64,000 nucleotides of DNA from Ramlibacter henchirensis (GCF_004682015.1 NZ_SMLM01000002.1:124001-188000); one strand, 5' to 3'. Numbered from the stretch's first letter, positions 1-9,327 are shown. Numbers and translations: made by a program. Notes: a model not told the origin generated them from the sequence alone.

Positions 1-1217
1 TTCTCCACCCAGAAACCGCTGGCGCCGCGCGAATAGTCGCCCGTCACGTAGTTGACGCCCTGCCCCATCAGCTCGATGACGAAGAGGCCGGTGCCCAGCT
101 TGCGCAGCATCTCGACCAGGTCGTCCCCGGGCTGCGTGCGGCGCGAGACGAGCGACAGGTTGTGCGAGCCGCCGGCGTTGCCGGTGGTCTTCATGCCCAG
201 CTTGCGGGCCGAATAGCTGGAGAGGAAATAGCCTTCCACGCGCCCGCCGTCGACCACCTTGCGCGGCGCCGTGCGCACGCCTTCCTCGTCGAACGGCGCG
301 CTGCCCTTGCCGCGCTTCTGGTGAGGATCCTCCAGCACGTCGACGTGCGGCGCGAAGACCTGCTTGCCGAGCGAATCGACCAGGAAGCTGCTGCGCCTGT
401 ACAGCGATCCACCGCTGACCGCCTGCACGAACGCGCCCAGCAGGCCCGCGGCCAGGGGCGACTCGAACAGCACCGGGCATTCGCGCGTGGCGATCTTGCG
501 CGACTTCAGGCGCGCCAGGGCGCGCTCGGCCGCATAGCGCCCGACGGCTTCCGGATCCGCCAGTTCGCCCGGCGCGCGCATCGACGAATACCAGGCGTCG
601 CGCTGCATGTCGTCGCCCTTGCCGGCGATCGGCGCAACCGAGACCGAATGGCGAGAGCTGGCGTAACCGCCGCGGAAGCCCCGCGTGTGTGCGCTGAAGA
701 AATGGCTCTGCTGCGCCGAAACACCGGCGCCCTCGCTGTTGGTGATGCGCTTGTCGGTCGCGAAGGCCGCGGCCTCGCACCGCAGCGCGATGCGGGCGGC
801 TTCCTCGCTGTCGATGCTCCAGGGATGGAACAGGTCCAGATCGGGCTGCTCGCGCGGACCGGCAATGTCGCCGGCATCGGGCAGGCCGGCCACCGGGTCT
901 TCGGCCGTGAAGCGTGCGATGTCGTAGGCGGCCTGCACCGTCTGCTCGATCGCGGCGCCGGAGAAATCGGAGGTGCTGGCGTTGCCGCGGCGCTGGCCGA
1001 TGTAGACGGTCACGCCGAGCGACTTGTCGCGGTTGCGCTCGACGTTCTCCAGTTCGCCCTTGCGCACCGAGACCGAGAGGCCGCAGCCTTCGGAAGCCTC
1101 CGCCGCCGCATCCGTGGCGCCCAGTTTCTTCGCATGGGCCAGCGCGGTGTCGACGAGTTGTTCGAAGGTGGCGCGGCTGTACGAAAAGCCGCTCGATGCA
1201 CGGGAGGGTTCTGTCAT
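1..1217 (-). CDS. pmbA: PmbA/TldE family metallopeptidase-like protein, 3' end cut by window edge
   Basis: The reverse strand stays open from ATG at 1217 to the left edge, about 405 codons. It encodes a protein starting MTEPSRASSGFSYS with the PmbA/TldE pattern: a long alpha/beta N-terminal half (ASEGCGLSVSVRKGELE, then TVYIGQRRGNAST) and a C-terminal half with VEGYFLSSYSARKLG, TTGNAGGSHNL and GVNYVTGDYSRGASGFWVE close to the edge. In the family TldE forms a heterodimer with TldD and helps process peptides such as microcin B17 precursor and CcdA. The HExxxH metal site lies in TldD, and none is seen here. Only the last few dozen residues are missing. It diverges from yjgA across 65 bases, a common arrangement in beta- and gammaproteobacteria. 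Confidence 0.93.
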   Translation of the reverse strand, partial: MTEPSRASSGFSYSRATFEQLVDTALAHAKKLGATDAAAEASEGCGLSVSVRKGELENVERNRDKSLGVTVYIGQRRGNASTSDFSGAAIEQTVQAAYDIARFTAEDPVAGLPDAGDIAGPREQPDLDLFHPWSIDSEEAARIALRCEAAAFATDKRITNSEGAGVSAQQSHFFSAHTRGFRGGYASSRHSVSVAPIAGKGDDMQRDAWYSSMRAPGELADPEAVGRYAAERALARLKSRKIATRECPVLFESPLAAGLLGAFVQAVSGGSLYRRSSFLVDSLGKQVFAPHVDVLEDPHQKRGKGSAPFDEEGVRTAPRKVVDGGRVEGYFLSSYSARKLGMKTTGNAGGSHNLSLVSRRTQPGDDLVEMLRKLGTGLFVIELMGQGVNYVTGDYSRGASGFWVE

Positions 1218-1282
1218 GGCGGGGGCTATGATACTTGCGGCCTTCGCGGCCTCACCGGCCCTCGCGCCGCCCACTTCCCGCC

Positions 1283-1897
1283 ATGTCACGCAAACCGAAA
1301 AAGGGCTACTTCGTGCGCGGCCAGTTCGTTGCCGAAGGCAGCGAACTCGACCTGCAGCTGAAGGCCGAACAGAAGCATTTCCAGGAGAACAGCAAGACCG
1401 AGCTCAAGCGTGAGAGCACGGAGCTGCAGAAGCTCGGCGAATCGCTGCTCACGCTGCGCGCGGAGCTCGTGGAGCGCCTGCAGTTGCCCGACAAGCTGCT
1501 CGACGCGCTCGAGGAAGCGCGCCGGATCACCAACTTCGAAGGCAAGCGGCGCCAGATGCAGTTCATCGGCAAGCTGATGCGCGGCCTGGACGAAGAGACG
1601 CTCACCGCCGTGCGGGACGCGCTCGACGACCAGCACCAGGGATCGGCTCGCGAGAGCCTGGCGCTGCACGAGGCGGAGCAGTGGCGAGACGACCTGATCG
1701 AGCGGGACGACGCCCTGCAGCGGTGGCTGGACCAGCATCCCGGCACCGACAGCCAGCAGCTGCGCGCGTTGATCCGCCAGGCCCGCAAGGACCGCCAGCC
1801 GAACCAGGACGAGATCTCGCGCGGGCTCGTGCCGCGCCACGGGCGCGCGTACCGCGAGATCTTCCAGATGGTGAAGGAGCAGCTGCAGCATGAGTGA
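1283..1897 (+). CDS. yjgA: Ribosome-associated protein YjgA (DarP, DUF615)
   Basis: A 204-residue protein of the YjgA/DarP family, which binds late 50S ribosomal particles and aids large-subunit maturation. Family features are the basic N-terminus MSRKPKKGYFVRGQFV, the helical core RITNFEGKRRQMQFIGKLMR and the C-terminal arginine-rich helix ending ISRGLVPRHGRAYREIF. The ATG at 1283 was preferred to an in-frame one at 1235 because family members begin at this basic stretch. No clear Shine-Dalgarno is visible. A TATGAT hexamer at 1227-1232 in the short divergent gap to pmbA could be a -10 element. The gene overlaps mog by 8 bases, so the two are probably cotranscribed. Confidence 0.93.
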   Translation: MSRKPKKGYFVRGQFVAEGSELDLQLKAEQKHFQENSKTELKRESTELQKLGESLLTLRAELVERLQLPDKLLDALEEARRITNFEGKRRQMQFIGKLMRGLDEETLTAVRDALDDQHQGSARESLALHEAEQWRDDLIERDDALQRWLDQHPGTDSQQLRALIRQARKDRQPNQDEISRGLVPRHGRAYREIFQMVKEQLQHE

Positions 1898-2492
1898 GAC
1901 GTACGACCCCGTTCGCATCGGCATCGTGTCGGTGAGCGACCGCGCCTCCAGCGGCGTGTATGAAGACAAGGGCCTGCCCGCGCTGCGCGACTGGCTCACG
2001 CGCGCGCTCAGGAACCCGATCACCTTCGAGCCGCGCCTGATACCCGACGAGAAGGACCGCATCAGCGCCGCCCTGGTGGACCTCGTGGACCAGGTCGGCT
2101 GTCACCTGGTGCTCACCACCGGCGGCACCGGCCCGGCGCGGCGCGACGTCACGCCCGAAGCCACGCTGGCGGTCGCCGACAAGGAGATGCCCGGCTTCGG
2201 CGAGCAGATGCGGCAGATCAGCCTGAGGTTCGTGCCGACGGCCATCCTCTCGCGCCAGGTCGCGGTGATCCGCGGCGAAGCGCTTGTCATCAACCTTCCG
2301 GGCCAGCCCAAGTCGATCCAGGAGACGCTCGAAGGCCTGAAGGACGAGGCGGGCAAGGCCGTGGTGCCCGGCATCTTCGCGGCCGTGCCCTATTGCATCG
2401 ACCTGATCGGCGGGCCCTACCTCGAGACGAACGACGAGGTGTGCAAGGCGTTCCGGCCGAAGTCGGCGGTGCGGCCGCCGCGCGCGGCATGA
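1890..2492 (+). CDS. mog: Molybdopterin adenylyltransferase Mog
   Basis: A 200-residue protein close to the usual length of Mog. Mog adenylylates molybdopterin before molybdate insertion in molybdenum-cofactor synthesis in the cytosol. Visible family features are the N-terminal IGIVSVSDRASSGVYEDKG, the nucleotide-binding loop TTGGTGPARRDVTPEAT near residues 75-90, and LPGQPKSIQETL further on. The ATG lies inside the end of yjgA (8-base overlap) and the stop overlaps the amidase start by 4 bases (ATGA). Together yjgA, mog and the amidase look like one translationally coupled unit. No other molybdenum-cofactor gene lies in the window. Confidence 0.95.
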   Translation: MSETYDPVRIGIVSVSDRASSGVYEDKGLPALRDWLTRALRNPITFEPRLIPDEKDRISAALVDLVDQVGCHLVLTTGGTGPARRDVTPEATLAVADKEMPGFGEQMRQISLRFVPTAILSRQVAVIRGEALVINLPGQPKSIQETLEGLKDEAGKAVVPGIFAAVPYCIDLIGGPYLETNDEVCKAFRPKSAVRPPRAA

Positions 2493-3709
2493 ATGCGCAG
2501 GAGCGGGTGCGGCACACGCTCGCGGACATCGGGGCGCGTGACGGCGAGCTGCGCTCCTTCGTGGCGGTGCATGACGAGGCCGGCGCCGCGCGCGAGCTGC
2601 AGCGCGCGTCGAGCAGCGGCGGCGCTCTGCAAGGCCTGCCGGTCGGCGTCAAGGACATCTTCGACACGGCGGCGCTGCCCACCCGCTACGGCTCCGCCCT
2701 GTACAGCGGCCACCAGCCGCGCAGCGACGCGGCCATCGTGCAGGCGATCCGGCGCGCGGGCGGCGTCGTGGTCGGCAAGACCAGCACGACCGAGTTCGCT
2801 TTCCTGAATCCGACGGATACGCGCAATCCGAATGCGCCGGGCCGCACGCCGGGCGGATCGTCGGCGGGATCGGCCGCTTCGGTCGCCGCCGGCCTGGTGC
2901 CGCTGGCTGTGGGCACGCAGACCGGCGGCTCGGTGATCCGGCCCGCTTCGTACTGCGGCGTCGTCGGTTTCAAGCCGACCTACGGCGTGCTGCCGACGCC
3001 GGGCCTCAAGCCGTTCTCGTGGTCGCTCGATACGGTGGGCCTTTTCACGCGAACCGTCGACGAGATGGCGGCTTGCGCGAGCGCGATCGCCGGGCAGGAC
3101 TGGTCGCGTCCGGGCGGCGGCGGAACCCCGGTGTTCGGCATCGCGTGGGCTTATCCGTGGGAGCCGCTCTCCGCCAGCGGACGCAAGGCGCTCGAAGCGG
3201 CGGCCGCGGCGCTGCGCGAATCCGGCGCGACCGTGCGCGACGTGCACCTGCCCGAATGGCTCGGGCCCGTGTTCCAGGCCCACGATGCGGTGCAGGGATG
3301 GGAAGCTTCGCGCGCGCTGGCCGACGAATACGAATTCCATGCCGATGCGCTCTCGCCGATCCTGCGCGACTACCTGACGCAGGCGCGCCGTGTGGACGAC
3401 GCGCGCTACGAGGCCGGCCTGGCCGACGCGGCCGCAGGACGGCAGAACCTGTCCACGCTGTTCGACGGCATCGACGTGCTGCTCACGCCGGGCGCGCCCG
3501 ACGAGCCGCCGCAAGGCTACGGCTCCACCGGCGCATCGACCTGGAATCGCGCGTGGACGCTGCTGCACGTGCCCTGCCTCAATGTTCCGGGGCTGCAGGG
3601 AGTGAACGGGCTGCCGATGGGCGTGCAGGTGATCGCGCCGATTCGCGAAGAGGCGCTGTGCCTGCGCGCGGGGCGTGTTCTGCAAAACGCGCTGCGACAG
3701 CGCGGCTAA
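2489..3709 (+). CDS. Amidase-signature family amidase
   Basis: A 406-residue amidase-signature (AS) hydrolase. All three members of the Ser-cisSer-Lys triad are visible: Lys55 in GLPVGVKDIFD, Ser124 in PGGSSAGSAA and Ser148 in TQTGGSVIRP. The glycine-rich core runs from about 120 to 165 and ends CGVVGFKPTYG. The family hydrolyses amide bonds in carboxamides, amidated amino acids or aryl amides, and the substrate cannot be read from sequence. It is not GatA, because it is shorter than GatA and no gatB or gatC is nearby. The ATG overlaps the mog stop as ATGA. The stop overlaps the convergent trmJ stop by 4 bases. Confidence 0.9.
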   Translation: MNAQERVRHTLADIGARDGELRSFVAVHDEAGAARELQRASSSGGALQGLPVGVKDIFDTAALPTRYGSALYSGHQPRSDAAIVQAIRRAGGVVVGKTSTTEFAFLNPTDTRNPNAPGRTPGGSSAGSAASVAAGLVPLAVGTQTGGSVIRPASYCGVVGFKPTYGVLPTPGLKPFSWSLDTVGLFTRTVDEMAACASAIAGQDWSRPGGGGTPVFGIAWAYPWEPLSASGRKALEAAAAALRESGATVRDVHLPEWLGPVFQAHDAVQGWEASRALADEYEFHADALSPILRDYLTQARRVDDARYEAGLADAAAGRQNLSTLFDGIDVLLTPGAPDEPPQGYGSTGASTWNRAWTLLHVPCLNVPGLQGVNGLPMGVQVIAPIREEALCLRAGRVLQNALRQRG

Positions 3710-4431
3710 GGCTTCGCCTTTGCGGCCACCTGCTGCATCGCCTTGGCCACACCGCGCAGGATGTGGATCTCCTCCGGCGTCGGCTGCGCGCGGTTGAACA
3801 GCCGGTTCAGCCGCGGCATCAGCTTCTTCGGCGCGGCGGGGTCGAGGAAGCCGATGTCCACCAGCGCCTGCTCCCAGTGCTCCAGCATGCCGGCCAGCGC
3901 CTGCGCATCGGCCGCCTCCGGTTGCGAGGCCGACGGCGCCACGCCGAAGCCGCCCAGCGCCTGACGCCACTCGTACGCGATCAGCTGCACCGCCGCGGCG
4001 AGATTGAGCGAGCCGTAATCGGGCGCGGTGGGAATCGTCAGCGCGACGTGGCAGCGGTACACGTCCTCGTTGCGCATGCCGTAACGCTCGGAACCGAAGA
4101 GGAACGCGACTCCCTGCGAGCGCTGCGGCAGCAGCGGCAGGTGTTCGCGCGGAGTCGCCGTGGGCGGGCCGAAGTCGCGCGGCGTCATGGCGGTGGCGCA
4201 GAGCGTGTCGACGCCGTCGAGCGCATCGTCGAGCGTGGCGACCACGCGGGCCTTCTCGAGCACGCCGGTGGCGCCGCTGGCGCGCTCGACGGCTTCGGGA
4301 CGCGACAGCACGTCGGCCCAGCGCGGCGCCACCAGCACCAGGTCGTCGAAGCCCATCACCTTCATCGCCCGCGCGACCGCACCCACATTGCCCGCGTGGC
4401 TGGTCTGGATCAGGATGAAGCGCGTCTTCAA
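3706..4431 (-). CDS. trmJ: tRNA (cytidine/uridine-2'-O-)-methyltransferase TrmJ
   Basis: A SPOUT-class RNA methyltransferase that 2'-O-methylates position 32 of tRNAs in E. coli. The N-terminus KTRFILIQTSHAGNVGA and the cofactor-binding knot elements FLFGSERYGM and IPTAPDYGSLNLAAAVQ are typical of TrmJ. With a TTG start at 4431 the length is 241 residues, close to the E. coli enzyme (246). The frame stays open to an ATG at 4536, but that extension is low-complexity and covers the likely suhB promoter, so TTG is preferred. No strong Shine-Dalgarno is seen for either start. Confidence 0.88.
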   Translation of the reverse strand: MKTRFILIQTSHAGNVGAVARAMKVMGFDDLVLVAPRWADVLSRPEAVERASGATGVLEKARVVATLDDALDGVDTLCATAMTPRDFGPPTATPREHLPLLPQRSQGVAFLFGSERYGMRNEDVYRCHVALTIPTAPDYGSLNLAAAVQLIAYEWRQALGGFGVAPSASQPEAADAQALAGMLEHWEQALVDIGFLDPAAPKKLMPRLNRLFNRAQPTPEEIHILRGVAKAMQQVAAKAKP

Positions 4432-4453
4432 GAGGTGCGAGGCCCGGTAAAAT
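4425..4453 (+). promoter_or_regulatory. Candidate sigma70 promoter for suhB
   Basis: TAAAAT at 4448-4453 is a near-consensus -10 box, with a weak TCTTCA -35 at 4425-4430 and a 17-base spacer. It points toward suhB about 110 bases downstream and overlaps the 5' end of the divergent trmJ. The -35 matches only three of six consensus bases, so the call rests mainly on the -10 box and position. Confidence 0.4.
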
Positions 4454-4562
4454 CGCGTGCATTGTCGCTGCCCGCATCGTCGGGCGCGTTCCCGCACCCA
4501 AGGTGCTGCTCCTGACCTGCCGCGCACGGAACCCACTGGATCCGTCCGGCCCTTAACAATCC

Positions 4563-5477
4563 ATGCCGTCCAACCTGCACCCCATGCTCAACGTGGCCAT
4601 CAAGGCCGCACGCGCCGCCGGCGCCATCATCAACCGCGCCGCCCTCGACGTCGAGGCGGTGCGCGTCTCGCAGAAACAGGTCAACGACTTCGTGACCGAG
4701 GTCGACCACGCGAGCGAGAACGCGATCATCGAAACGCTGCTCACCGCCTACCCCGACCACGCCATCATGGCCGAGGAGTCCGGCCAGAAACATGGCCGCC
4801 AGGGCTCCGAATTCGTCTGGATCATCGATCCGCTGGACGGCACCACCAACTTCATCCACGGATTCCCGGTCTACTGCGTCAGCATCGCGCTGCGCGTGGG
4901 CGACCGCATCGAGCAGGCCGTGATCTACGACCCGACTCGCAACGACCTGTTCACCGCCACGCGCGGCCGCGGCGCGTACCTGAACGAGCGGCGCATCCGC
5001 GTCTCCAAGCGCACCGAGCTGTCGCGTTGCCTGATCTCCACCGGCTTCCCGTTCCGCCCCGGCGACAACTTCAACAACTACCTGCGCATGATGGCCGAGG
5101 TGATGCAGCGCACCGCCGGCCTGCGACGTCCCGGCGCGGCGGCGCTGGACCTCGCCTACGTCGCGGCGGGCTACACCGACGGCTTCTTCGAGACCGGCCT
5201 CTCGCCCTGGGACGTGGCCGCCGGCTCGCTGCTGGTCACCGAAGCGGGTGGCCTGATCGGCAACTTCACCGGCGAATCCGACTTCATCGACCAGAAGGAA
5301 TGCGTGGCGGGCAATCCGCGCGTGTACGGCCAGCTGGTCGGCCTGCTCTCGAAGTACAGCAAGTTCGCCACGGCGGGAGAAAAGGCGCAGGTGCGGCAGG
5401 CCGCGAACCTTGTGGCCCCCGAAACCGCGCCCACGACGCACGCCAGCGACGCGCCCGACGACCGGTCCCCCGAGTGA
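4563..5477 (+). CDS. suhB: Inositol-1-monophosphatase SuhB
   Basis: A 304-residue inositol monophosphatase family protein, Mg2+-dependent, with the classical motifs: the metal-binding IMAEESG near residue 75, [16 protein letters not shown] near 92-107, and the C-terminal [19 protein letters not shown]. In E. coli SuhB also works with the NusA/NusG complex in rRNA antitermination, so a housekeeping role is likely. It is somewhat longer than E. coli SuhB (267) because of a low-complexity Ala/Pro/Thr-rich C-terminal tail. The mscS-like gene begins 1 base after the stop, so the two are probably cotranscribed. Confidence 0.95.
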   Translation: MPSNLHPMLNVAIKAARAAGAIINRAALDVEAVRVSQKQVNDFVTEVDHASENAIIETLLTAYPDHAIMAEESGQKHGRQGSEFVWIIDPLDGTTNFIHGFPVYCVSIALRVGDRIEQAVIYDPTRNDLFTATRGRGAYLNERRIRVSKRTELSRCLISTGFPFRPGDNFNNYLRMMAEVMQRTAGLRRPGAAALDLAYVAAGYTDGFFETGLSPWDVAAGSLLVTEAGGLIGNFTGESDFIDQKECVAGNPRVYGQLVGLLSKYSKFATAGEKAQVRQAANLVAPETAPTTHASDAPDDRSPE

Positions 5478-5478
5478 G

Positions 5479-6570
5479 ATGACGGGGCCGCTCGCCGAGT
5501 TCTTCCGCCAGGATCCCTGGACCGCCACCGGCCTGCTGGCCGTCGCGGCCGTGGTGGCCGCGCTCATCGTGCACTGGGTCGTCGGCGCACTGCTGCGCCG
5601 GGCCACGCGCGGCGCGCCCATCGTGCACCAGGTGCTGGTCGGCGTGGAGCAGCCCGCGGGCGCGGCGCTGCCGCTGATCGCGCTGCAGGCGGTCTGGCAG
5701 CTTGCGCCCAACGACCTGCCGCTGATCGGCAACGTCAGGCATTTCAACGGACTGCTCCTGATCGCTGCCCTGACCTGGCTGGCGAGTGCCGCCATCCGCG
5801 GCCTCGCGGACGGAGTGATCGCGCAGCATCCGGTGGACGTGGAGGACAACATCCAGGCGCGCCGGATCCATACGCAGGCGCGCGTGCTGTCGCGCACGGC
5901 GATGGTGATCGTGCTGATCGCCGGCACGGCGATGGCGCTCATGACGTTTCCCGGCGCACGCCAGGTCGGCGCGAGCCTGCTCGCTTCGGCCGGTGTGATC
6001 GGCCTCGTCGCGGGCCTGGCCGCGCGGCCGGTGTTCAGCAACCTGATCGCCGGGCTCCAGCTGGCGCTGGCGCAGCCGATCCGGCTCGACGACGTGCTGA
6101 TCGTCAAGGGCGAGTGGGGACGCGTCGAGGAGATCACGGGCAGCTACGTGGTGCTGAGGATCTGGGACGAGCGGCGGCTCATCGTCCCGCTTCAGTGGTT
6201 CATCGAGAACCCGTTCGAGAACTGGACCCGCACCAACGCCCACCTCTTGGGAACGGTCTTCCTGAACGTGGACTACGCGCTGCCGATGGAGCGGCTGCGC
6301 GCTGAGGCCCAGCGCCTCGTGGAGCAGTCGGCGGAATGGGACCGCCGGGTCTTCGCGGTGCAGGTCACGGACGCGACCGAACGCACCATGCAGGTCCGGG
6401 TGCTGGTGTCGGCGGCCGACTCGGGCAAGGCGTTCGACCTGCGGTGCAAGGTGCGGGAAGGATTGATCGCGTGGATCGCGCGCGAGCACCCCGATTGCCT
6501 GCCTCAGGTCCGCAACGCACCGGCCGAAGCCGAATCGCCCGGCGGCACTTCGCGCACCGCCGAGGCCTAG
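5479..6570 (+). CDS. Mechanosensitive ion channel family protein (MscS type)
   Basis: A 363-residue inner-membrane protein of the MscS family. Hydrophobic segments lie at about residues 15-35, 55-75, 85-105 and 135-160. The pore helix and upper beta domain follow, with SAGVIGLVAGLAARPVFSN (pore-lining Gly/Ala helix), AQPIRLDDVLIVKGEWGRVE and VPLQWFIENPFENWTR, which are diagnostic of MscS. These channels open under membrane tension to release solutes on osmotic downshock. The ATG is 1 base after the suhB stop. The C-terminal 25 residues are low-complexity and probably disordered. Confidence 0.93.
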   Translation: MTGPLAEFFRQDPWTATGLLAVAAVVAALIVHWVVGALLRRATRGAPIVHQVLVGVEQPAGAALPLIALQAVWQLAPNDLPLIGNVRHFNGLLLIAALTWLASAAIRGLADGVIAQHPVDVEDNIQARRIHTQARVLSRTAMVIVLIAGTAMALMTFPGARQVGASLLASAGVIGLVAGLAARPVFSNLIAGLQLALAQPIRLDDVLIVKGEWGRVEEITGSYVVLRIWDERRLIVPLQWFIENPFENWTRTNAHLLGTVFLNVDYALPMERLRAEAQRLVEQSAEWDRRVFAVQVTDATERTMQVRVLVSAADSGKAFDLRCKVREGLIAWIAREHPDCLPQVRNAPAEAESPGGTSRTAEA

Positions 6571-6577
6571 AAAAAGG

Positions 6578-6880
6578 CTACTGCCCGTCCCAGGCCATCG
6601 TCGGCCCTTGCGGCGGATGCCGCCGGAACGCCGACACGTACAGCTGGCCGAAGAACAGCACGATGTTCATCTTCTGCACCGCCTCGCGGTGCAGCCGCCA
6701 CACGTGCTGCAGCTGGGCCGGCTTGACGCCGGTGGCCACGGCGTCGGCGAGTTCGGCGCGCGCCGCGGTGGCGGATTGCTGCGCCTTGGCGGCGGCGCGG
6801 CTCGCCGCCGAGCAGACCACCTTGAGGTAGCCCAGCTGGTGCTGCGGCACCACCACGAATTCGGATCTCCTGGCCGGCAT
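6578..6880 (-). CDS. Small hypothetical protein
   Basis: A 100-residue reading frame on the reverse strand, convergent with the MscS gene. The start has a good Shine-Dalgarno (AGGGAGG about 9 bases upstream of ATG at 6880). The product is soluble-looking, with an alanine-rich helical middle (SAASRAAAKAQQSATAARAE) and a more hydrophobic C-terminal third (MNIVLFFGQLYVSAFRRH). No domain is recognised and no signal peptide or TM segment is clear. The RBS, position and residue composition favour a real gene over a shadow frame. The 252 bases between it and the next gene show no other feature. Confidence 0.55.
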   Translation of the reverse strand: MPARRSEFVVVPQHQLGYLKVVCSAASRAAAKAQQSATAARAELADAVATGVKPAQLQHVWRLHREAVQKMNIVLFFGQLYVSAFRRHPPQGPTMAWDGQ

Positions 6881-7132
6881 CTGGAACGCCCTCCCTGCGG
6901 CTTCCGTATGGATGAATCATGCTGGCAAGCGGCCGGCGGCGCACCTGTAGGACGCGCACGACGCCGCATGTGGGTTCGTGGCAAACACCCGGTTACCTCG
7001 CGGATCAATGTGGTCCGACGAACAGAGGGCGCGCGAGCCTACGCGTCGTAGCGCCTGCCGAGCAAGGCCGCACCCCCTCATACCGCCGAGCATCCCGAGC
7101 GCGGCGTGCAGTTGCGCCGGGAGGACTGATTA

Positions 7133-8638
7133 GTGATCGAAAGAATCCACGCATCGCGGCCAAGGTCAGCGGTGCTCGCCACGGTGGCGACCCTGTTCCT
7201 GGCTGCGTGCGGCGGCGGTGGCGGAGACGGCGGACCCCCTGCCGCGGCCGCGCCGGCGTCCGGATCGGGCGCCACCGCCGTGCAGCTCAGCTCGAGCATC
7301 ACCGCCGAGCCGAACAAGACTTACGAGGTCGTCGCGAACGGCGGCGGAGCGGTCGACATCTCGCTGGCCATGCCCAACGCGCAGCCCGGCAACACCGTCC
7401 GCGTGACCGGCATCGGCGCCGCGCCATGGCGGCTGACCACCGGCTGGGCTCCGCGGGGTGCCGCCAACCTCTCCGAGACCCCCATCGTGATCGACACGCG
7501 CAACCTCGCGGGCAACCCGCCGCCGGGGCAAAGCTGGACGGCGCGGCTCGGGCCCATGCAGTGGCACTGGGTGGCCTCCGACCGGCTCGGCCGCGTGCTG
7601 GTGGCCATGGACAACCCCGGACAGATCCACCTGTCGCGCGACGCCGGGCAGACCTGGGATCCGATGAACAGCCCCGTCGAGAACTGGGTGTCGGCCAGCG
7701 TCTACCACTCGCCCGCTGCGGGCGATGCCAATGGACTCGTGAACGTCAACGTGCTTGCGGCCGGCTTCGGCGGCGGGCTCTACGAGACGGGTCCGAACGG
7801 ATGGACCGCCGTGCAGTCGGGGATCCCGGGCGTCTCCTTCGCCGGGCGCGATTGGGAATCCGTCTCGGCGATCGACAACGGCCGCGCCATCGTCGCGATG
7901 CTGAACGCGCCGATCTACCACCGCCTCTCGGCGACGGCCACGTGGCTGCCGACCGTCCTGCAAAGCACCGGCCAACCGCTTGCGCGAGGCTGGCGCGGCG
8001 TCGCGCTGTCGCAGACCGGCGTGGCGCTCGCGGCGTCGCAGGACGGCGACGTCTACGTCTCCACCGACCTCGCCGCCGGCTGGGTGGCCCGGCCCGTGGT
8101 GGTGAACGGCACGATCCTCAACGACTCCTGGTACCGGACCGCCATCTCCCCCGACGGCCGCGTGATGGCGCTGGCGGGCCGGTTCAACTCCGGCCTGTAC
8201 CTCTCGCGCGACCAGGGCCTGACCTGGACGCGGGCGAACACCCCGGCCGGCGACTACACGGCCCTGTCGATCAACGGCGACGGCAGCGTGATCGCCGCGA
8301 CGATCACCAACGCTTCGGCGGGCGGAGCCGCCGCGGGCAGCGTGCAGGTCTCGCGCGACGGCGGCCAGACGTTCGCCGCACTGCAGATGCCCGGGGCGGA
8401 CACCAACTGGCGCGCCGTGGCGCTGTCGGATGACGGCAATGCGATGACCGTCGCCGCCGGCACGTTCACGGGCGCCACCGGCCAGCTCTACACCTCGGTC
8501 GGCAACCGGACGAGCTACGGGGCCGGAAGCCTGGGCGGCGGACAGGGCTCCTCGGTGGAACTGGTGTTCGAGGGATCGTCCGACGCGGCTGCGCGCTGGA
8601 GCGTGCGCTCGTCGAGCGGAAACTTCACCGTGAGGTGA
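7133..8638 (+). CDS. Lipoprotein with BNR/Asp-box beta-propeller repeats
   Basis: A 501-residue exported protein beginning at GTG with a strong GGGAGGA Shine-Dalgarno 8 bases upstream. Residues 1-26 form a lipoprotein signal ending LFLAAC, with Cys26 the likely lipidated residue, followed by a Gly/Pro/Ala linker. The body holds several Asp-box motifs (SRDAGQTW, SRDQGLTW, SRDGGQTF, and a degenerate STDLAAGW) spaced through a WD/sialidase-like repeat pattern, typical of BNR propellers. Such folds occur in sialidases and in many non-enzymatic surface proteins. No sialidase FRIP motif or catalytic set is recognised, so enzyme function is not claimed. It stands alone with no obvious operon partner. 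Confidence 0.82.
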   Translation: MIERIHASRPRSAVLATVATLFLAACGGGGGDGGPPAAAAPASGSGATAVQLSSSITAEPNKTYEVVANGGGAVDISLAMPNAQPGNTVRVTGIGAAPWRLTTGWAPRGAANLSETPIVIDTRNLAGNPPPGQSWTARLGPMQWHWVASDRLGRVLVAMDNPGQIHLSRDAGQTWDPMNSPVENWVSASVYHSPAAGDANGLVNVNVLAAGFGGGLYETGPNGWTAVQSGIPGVSFAGRDWESVSAIDNGRAIVAMLNAPIYHRLSATATWLPTVLQSTGQPLARGWRGVALSQTGVALAASQDGDVYVSTDLAAGWVARPVVVNGTILNDSWYRTAISPDGRVMALAGRFNSGLYLSRDQGLTWTRANTPAGDYTALSINGDGSVIAATITNASAGGAAAGSVQVSRDGGQTFAALQMPGADTNWRAVALSDDGNAMTVAAGTFTGATGQLYTSVGNRTSYGAGSLGGGQGSSVELVFEGSSDAAARWSVRSSSGNFTVR

Positions 8639-8674
8639 CCGGGCCACCGGGCGCGCCGCGCCGGTGCGCCGGCC

Positions 8675-9214
8675 TCAGCGGCCGCGAGCGCAGGTCTCGA
8701 TGACCTGCGCCGCCAGCGGGGCCAGTTCCGCGACCAGCCGCCTCTCCGGCCCGGTGGGCTGGCGCGTTTCGCGGAAGTAGGTGCCGAAGGTGCCGAGCAC
8801 CGAGCCTTCGCTGCTCTTGATCGGCATGCTCCACGCGCTGCGGAAACCGATCGACAGCGGCAGGTGCCGCAGTTCGGCCCACTTGCTGTCTTCCTGGAAA
8901 CTCGGCGTGATGGTGATCTCGCCCGTCGCGGCGGCCGACGCGCAAGTGCCCAGGCCGGGATGGGGACGCAGGCGGTCGATGCGGTCCAGGTAGTCGGCGG
9001 GCAGGTTCGGCGAAGCGCCGTTGCGCAGCAGGCCTTCGCGGTCGAGCACCAGGATCGAAGCCACGGTGCGGCCGCCCGCGAACTGCTCGACGGCCGACGT
9101 CAGCTGCGACAGCGCTTCGCGCAGCGAAGAACCGCGTGCCAGGAGCTCCGATACACGGCTCCTGGCCCGTGCCACAAGCTCATGCATGGGGTTCTCGTCC
9201 AGCTCCGGATTCAT
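8675..9214 (-). CDS. GAF domain-containing protein
   Basis: A 179-residue cytosolic protein made almost entirely of one GAF domain (about residues 15-175). Supporting segments are VEQFAGGRTVASILVLDREG, GLGTCASAAATGEITIT and SAWSMPIKSSEGSVLGTFGTYF, the usual order of a GAF sensor beta-sheet. There is no output domain, so it would act as a small-molecule-binding or redox-sensing single-domain protein, or with a partner encoded elsewhere. It diverges from mutS. Family placement is good but the ligand is unknown. Confidence 0.8.
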   Translation of the reverse strand: MNPELDENPMHELVARARSRVSELLARGSSLREALSQLTSAVEQFAGGRTVASILVLDREGLLRNGASPNLPADYLDRIDRLRPHPGLGTCASAAATGEITITPSFQEDSKWAELRHLPLSIGFRSAWSMPIKSSEGSVLGTFGTYFRETRQPTGPERRLVAELAPLAAQVIETCARGR

Positions 9215-9327
9215 CCGCTCAGTCTACAGGCGCCCGGGCGGAGGCTCTTCGTGAGGCCGGATAATCGGGACCCAGACAGCAAGGAAACCGACGGGGACCG
9301 CACCCGTCGCGTTTCGGGCACGCGGCG

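Noticed and set aside
2417..4501. Long reverse open frame over the amidase and trmJ region
   Set aside because: It crosses two well-supported genes and its product shows no family signature.
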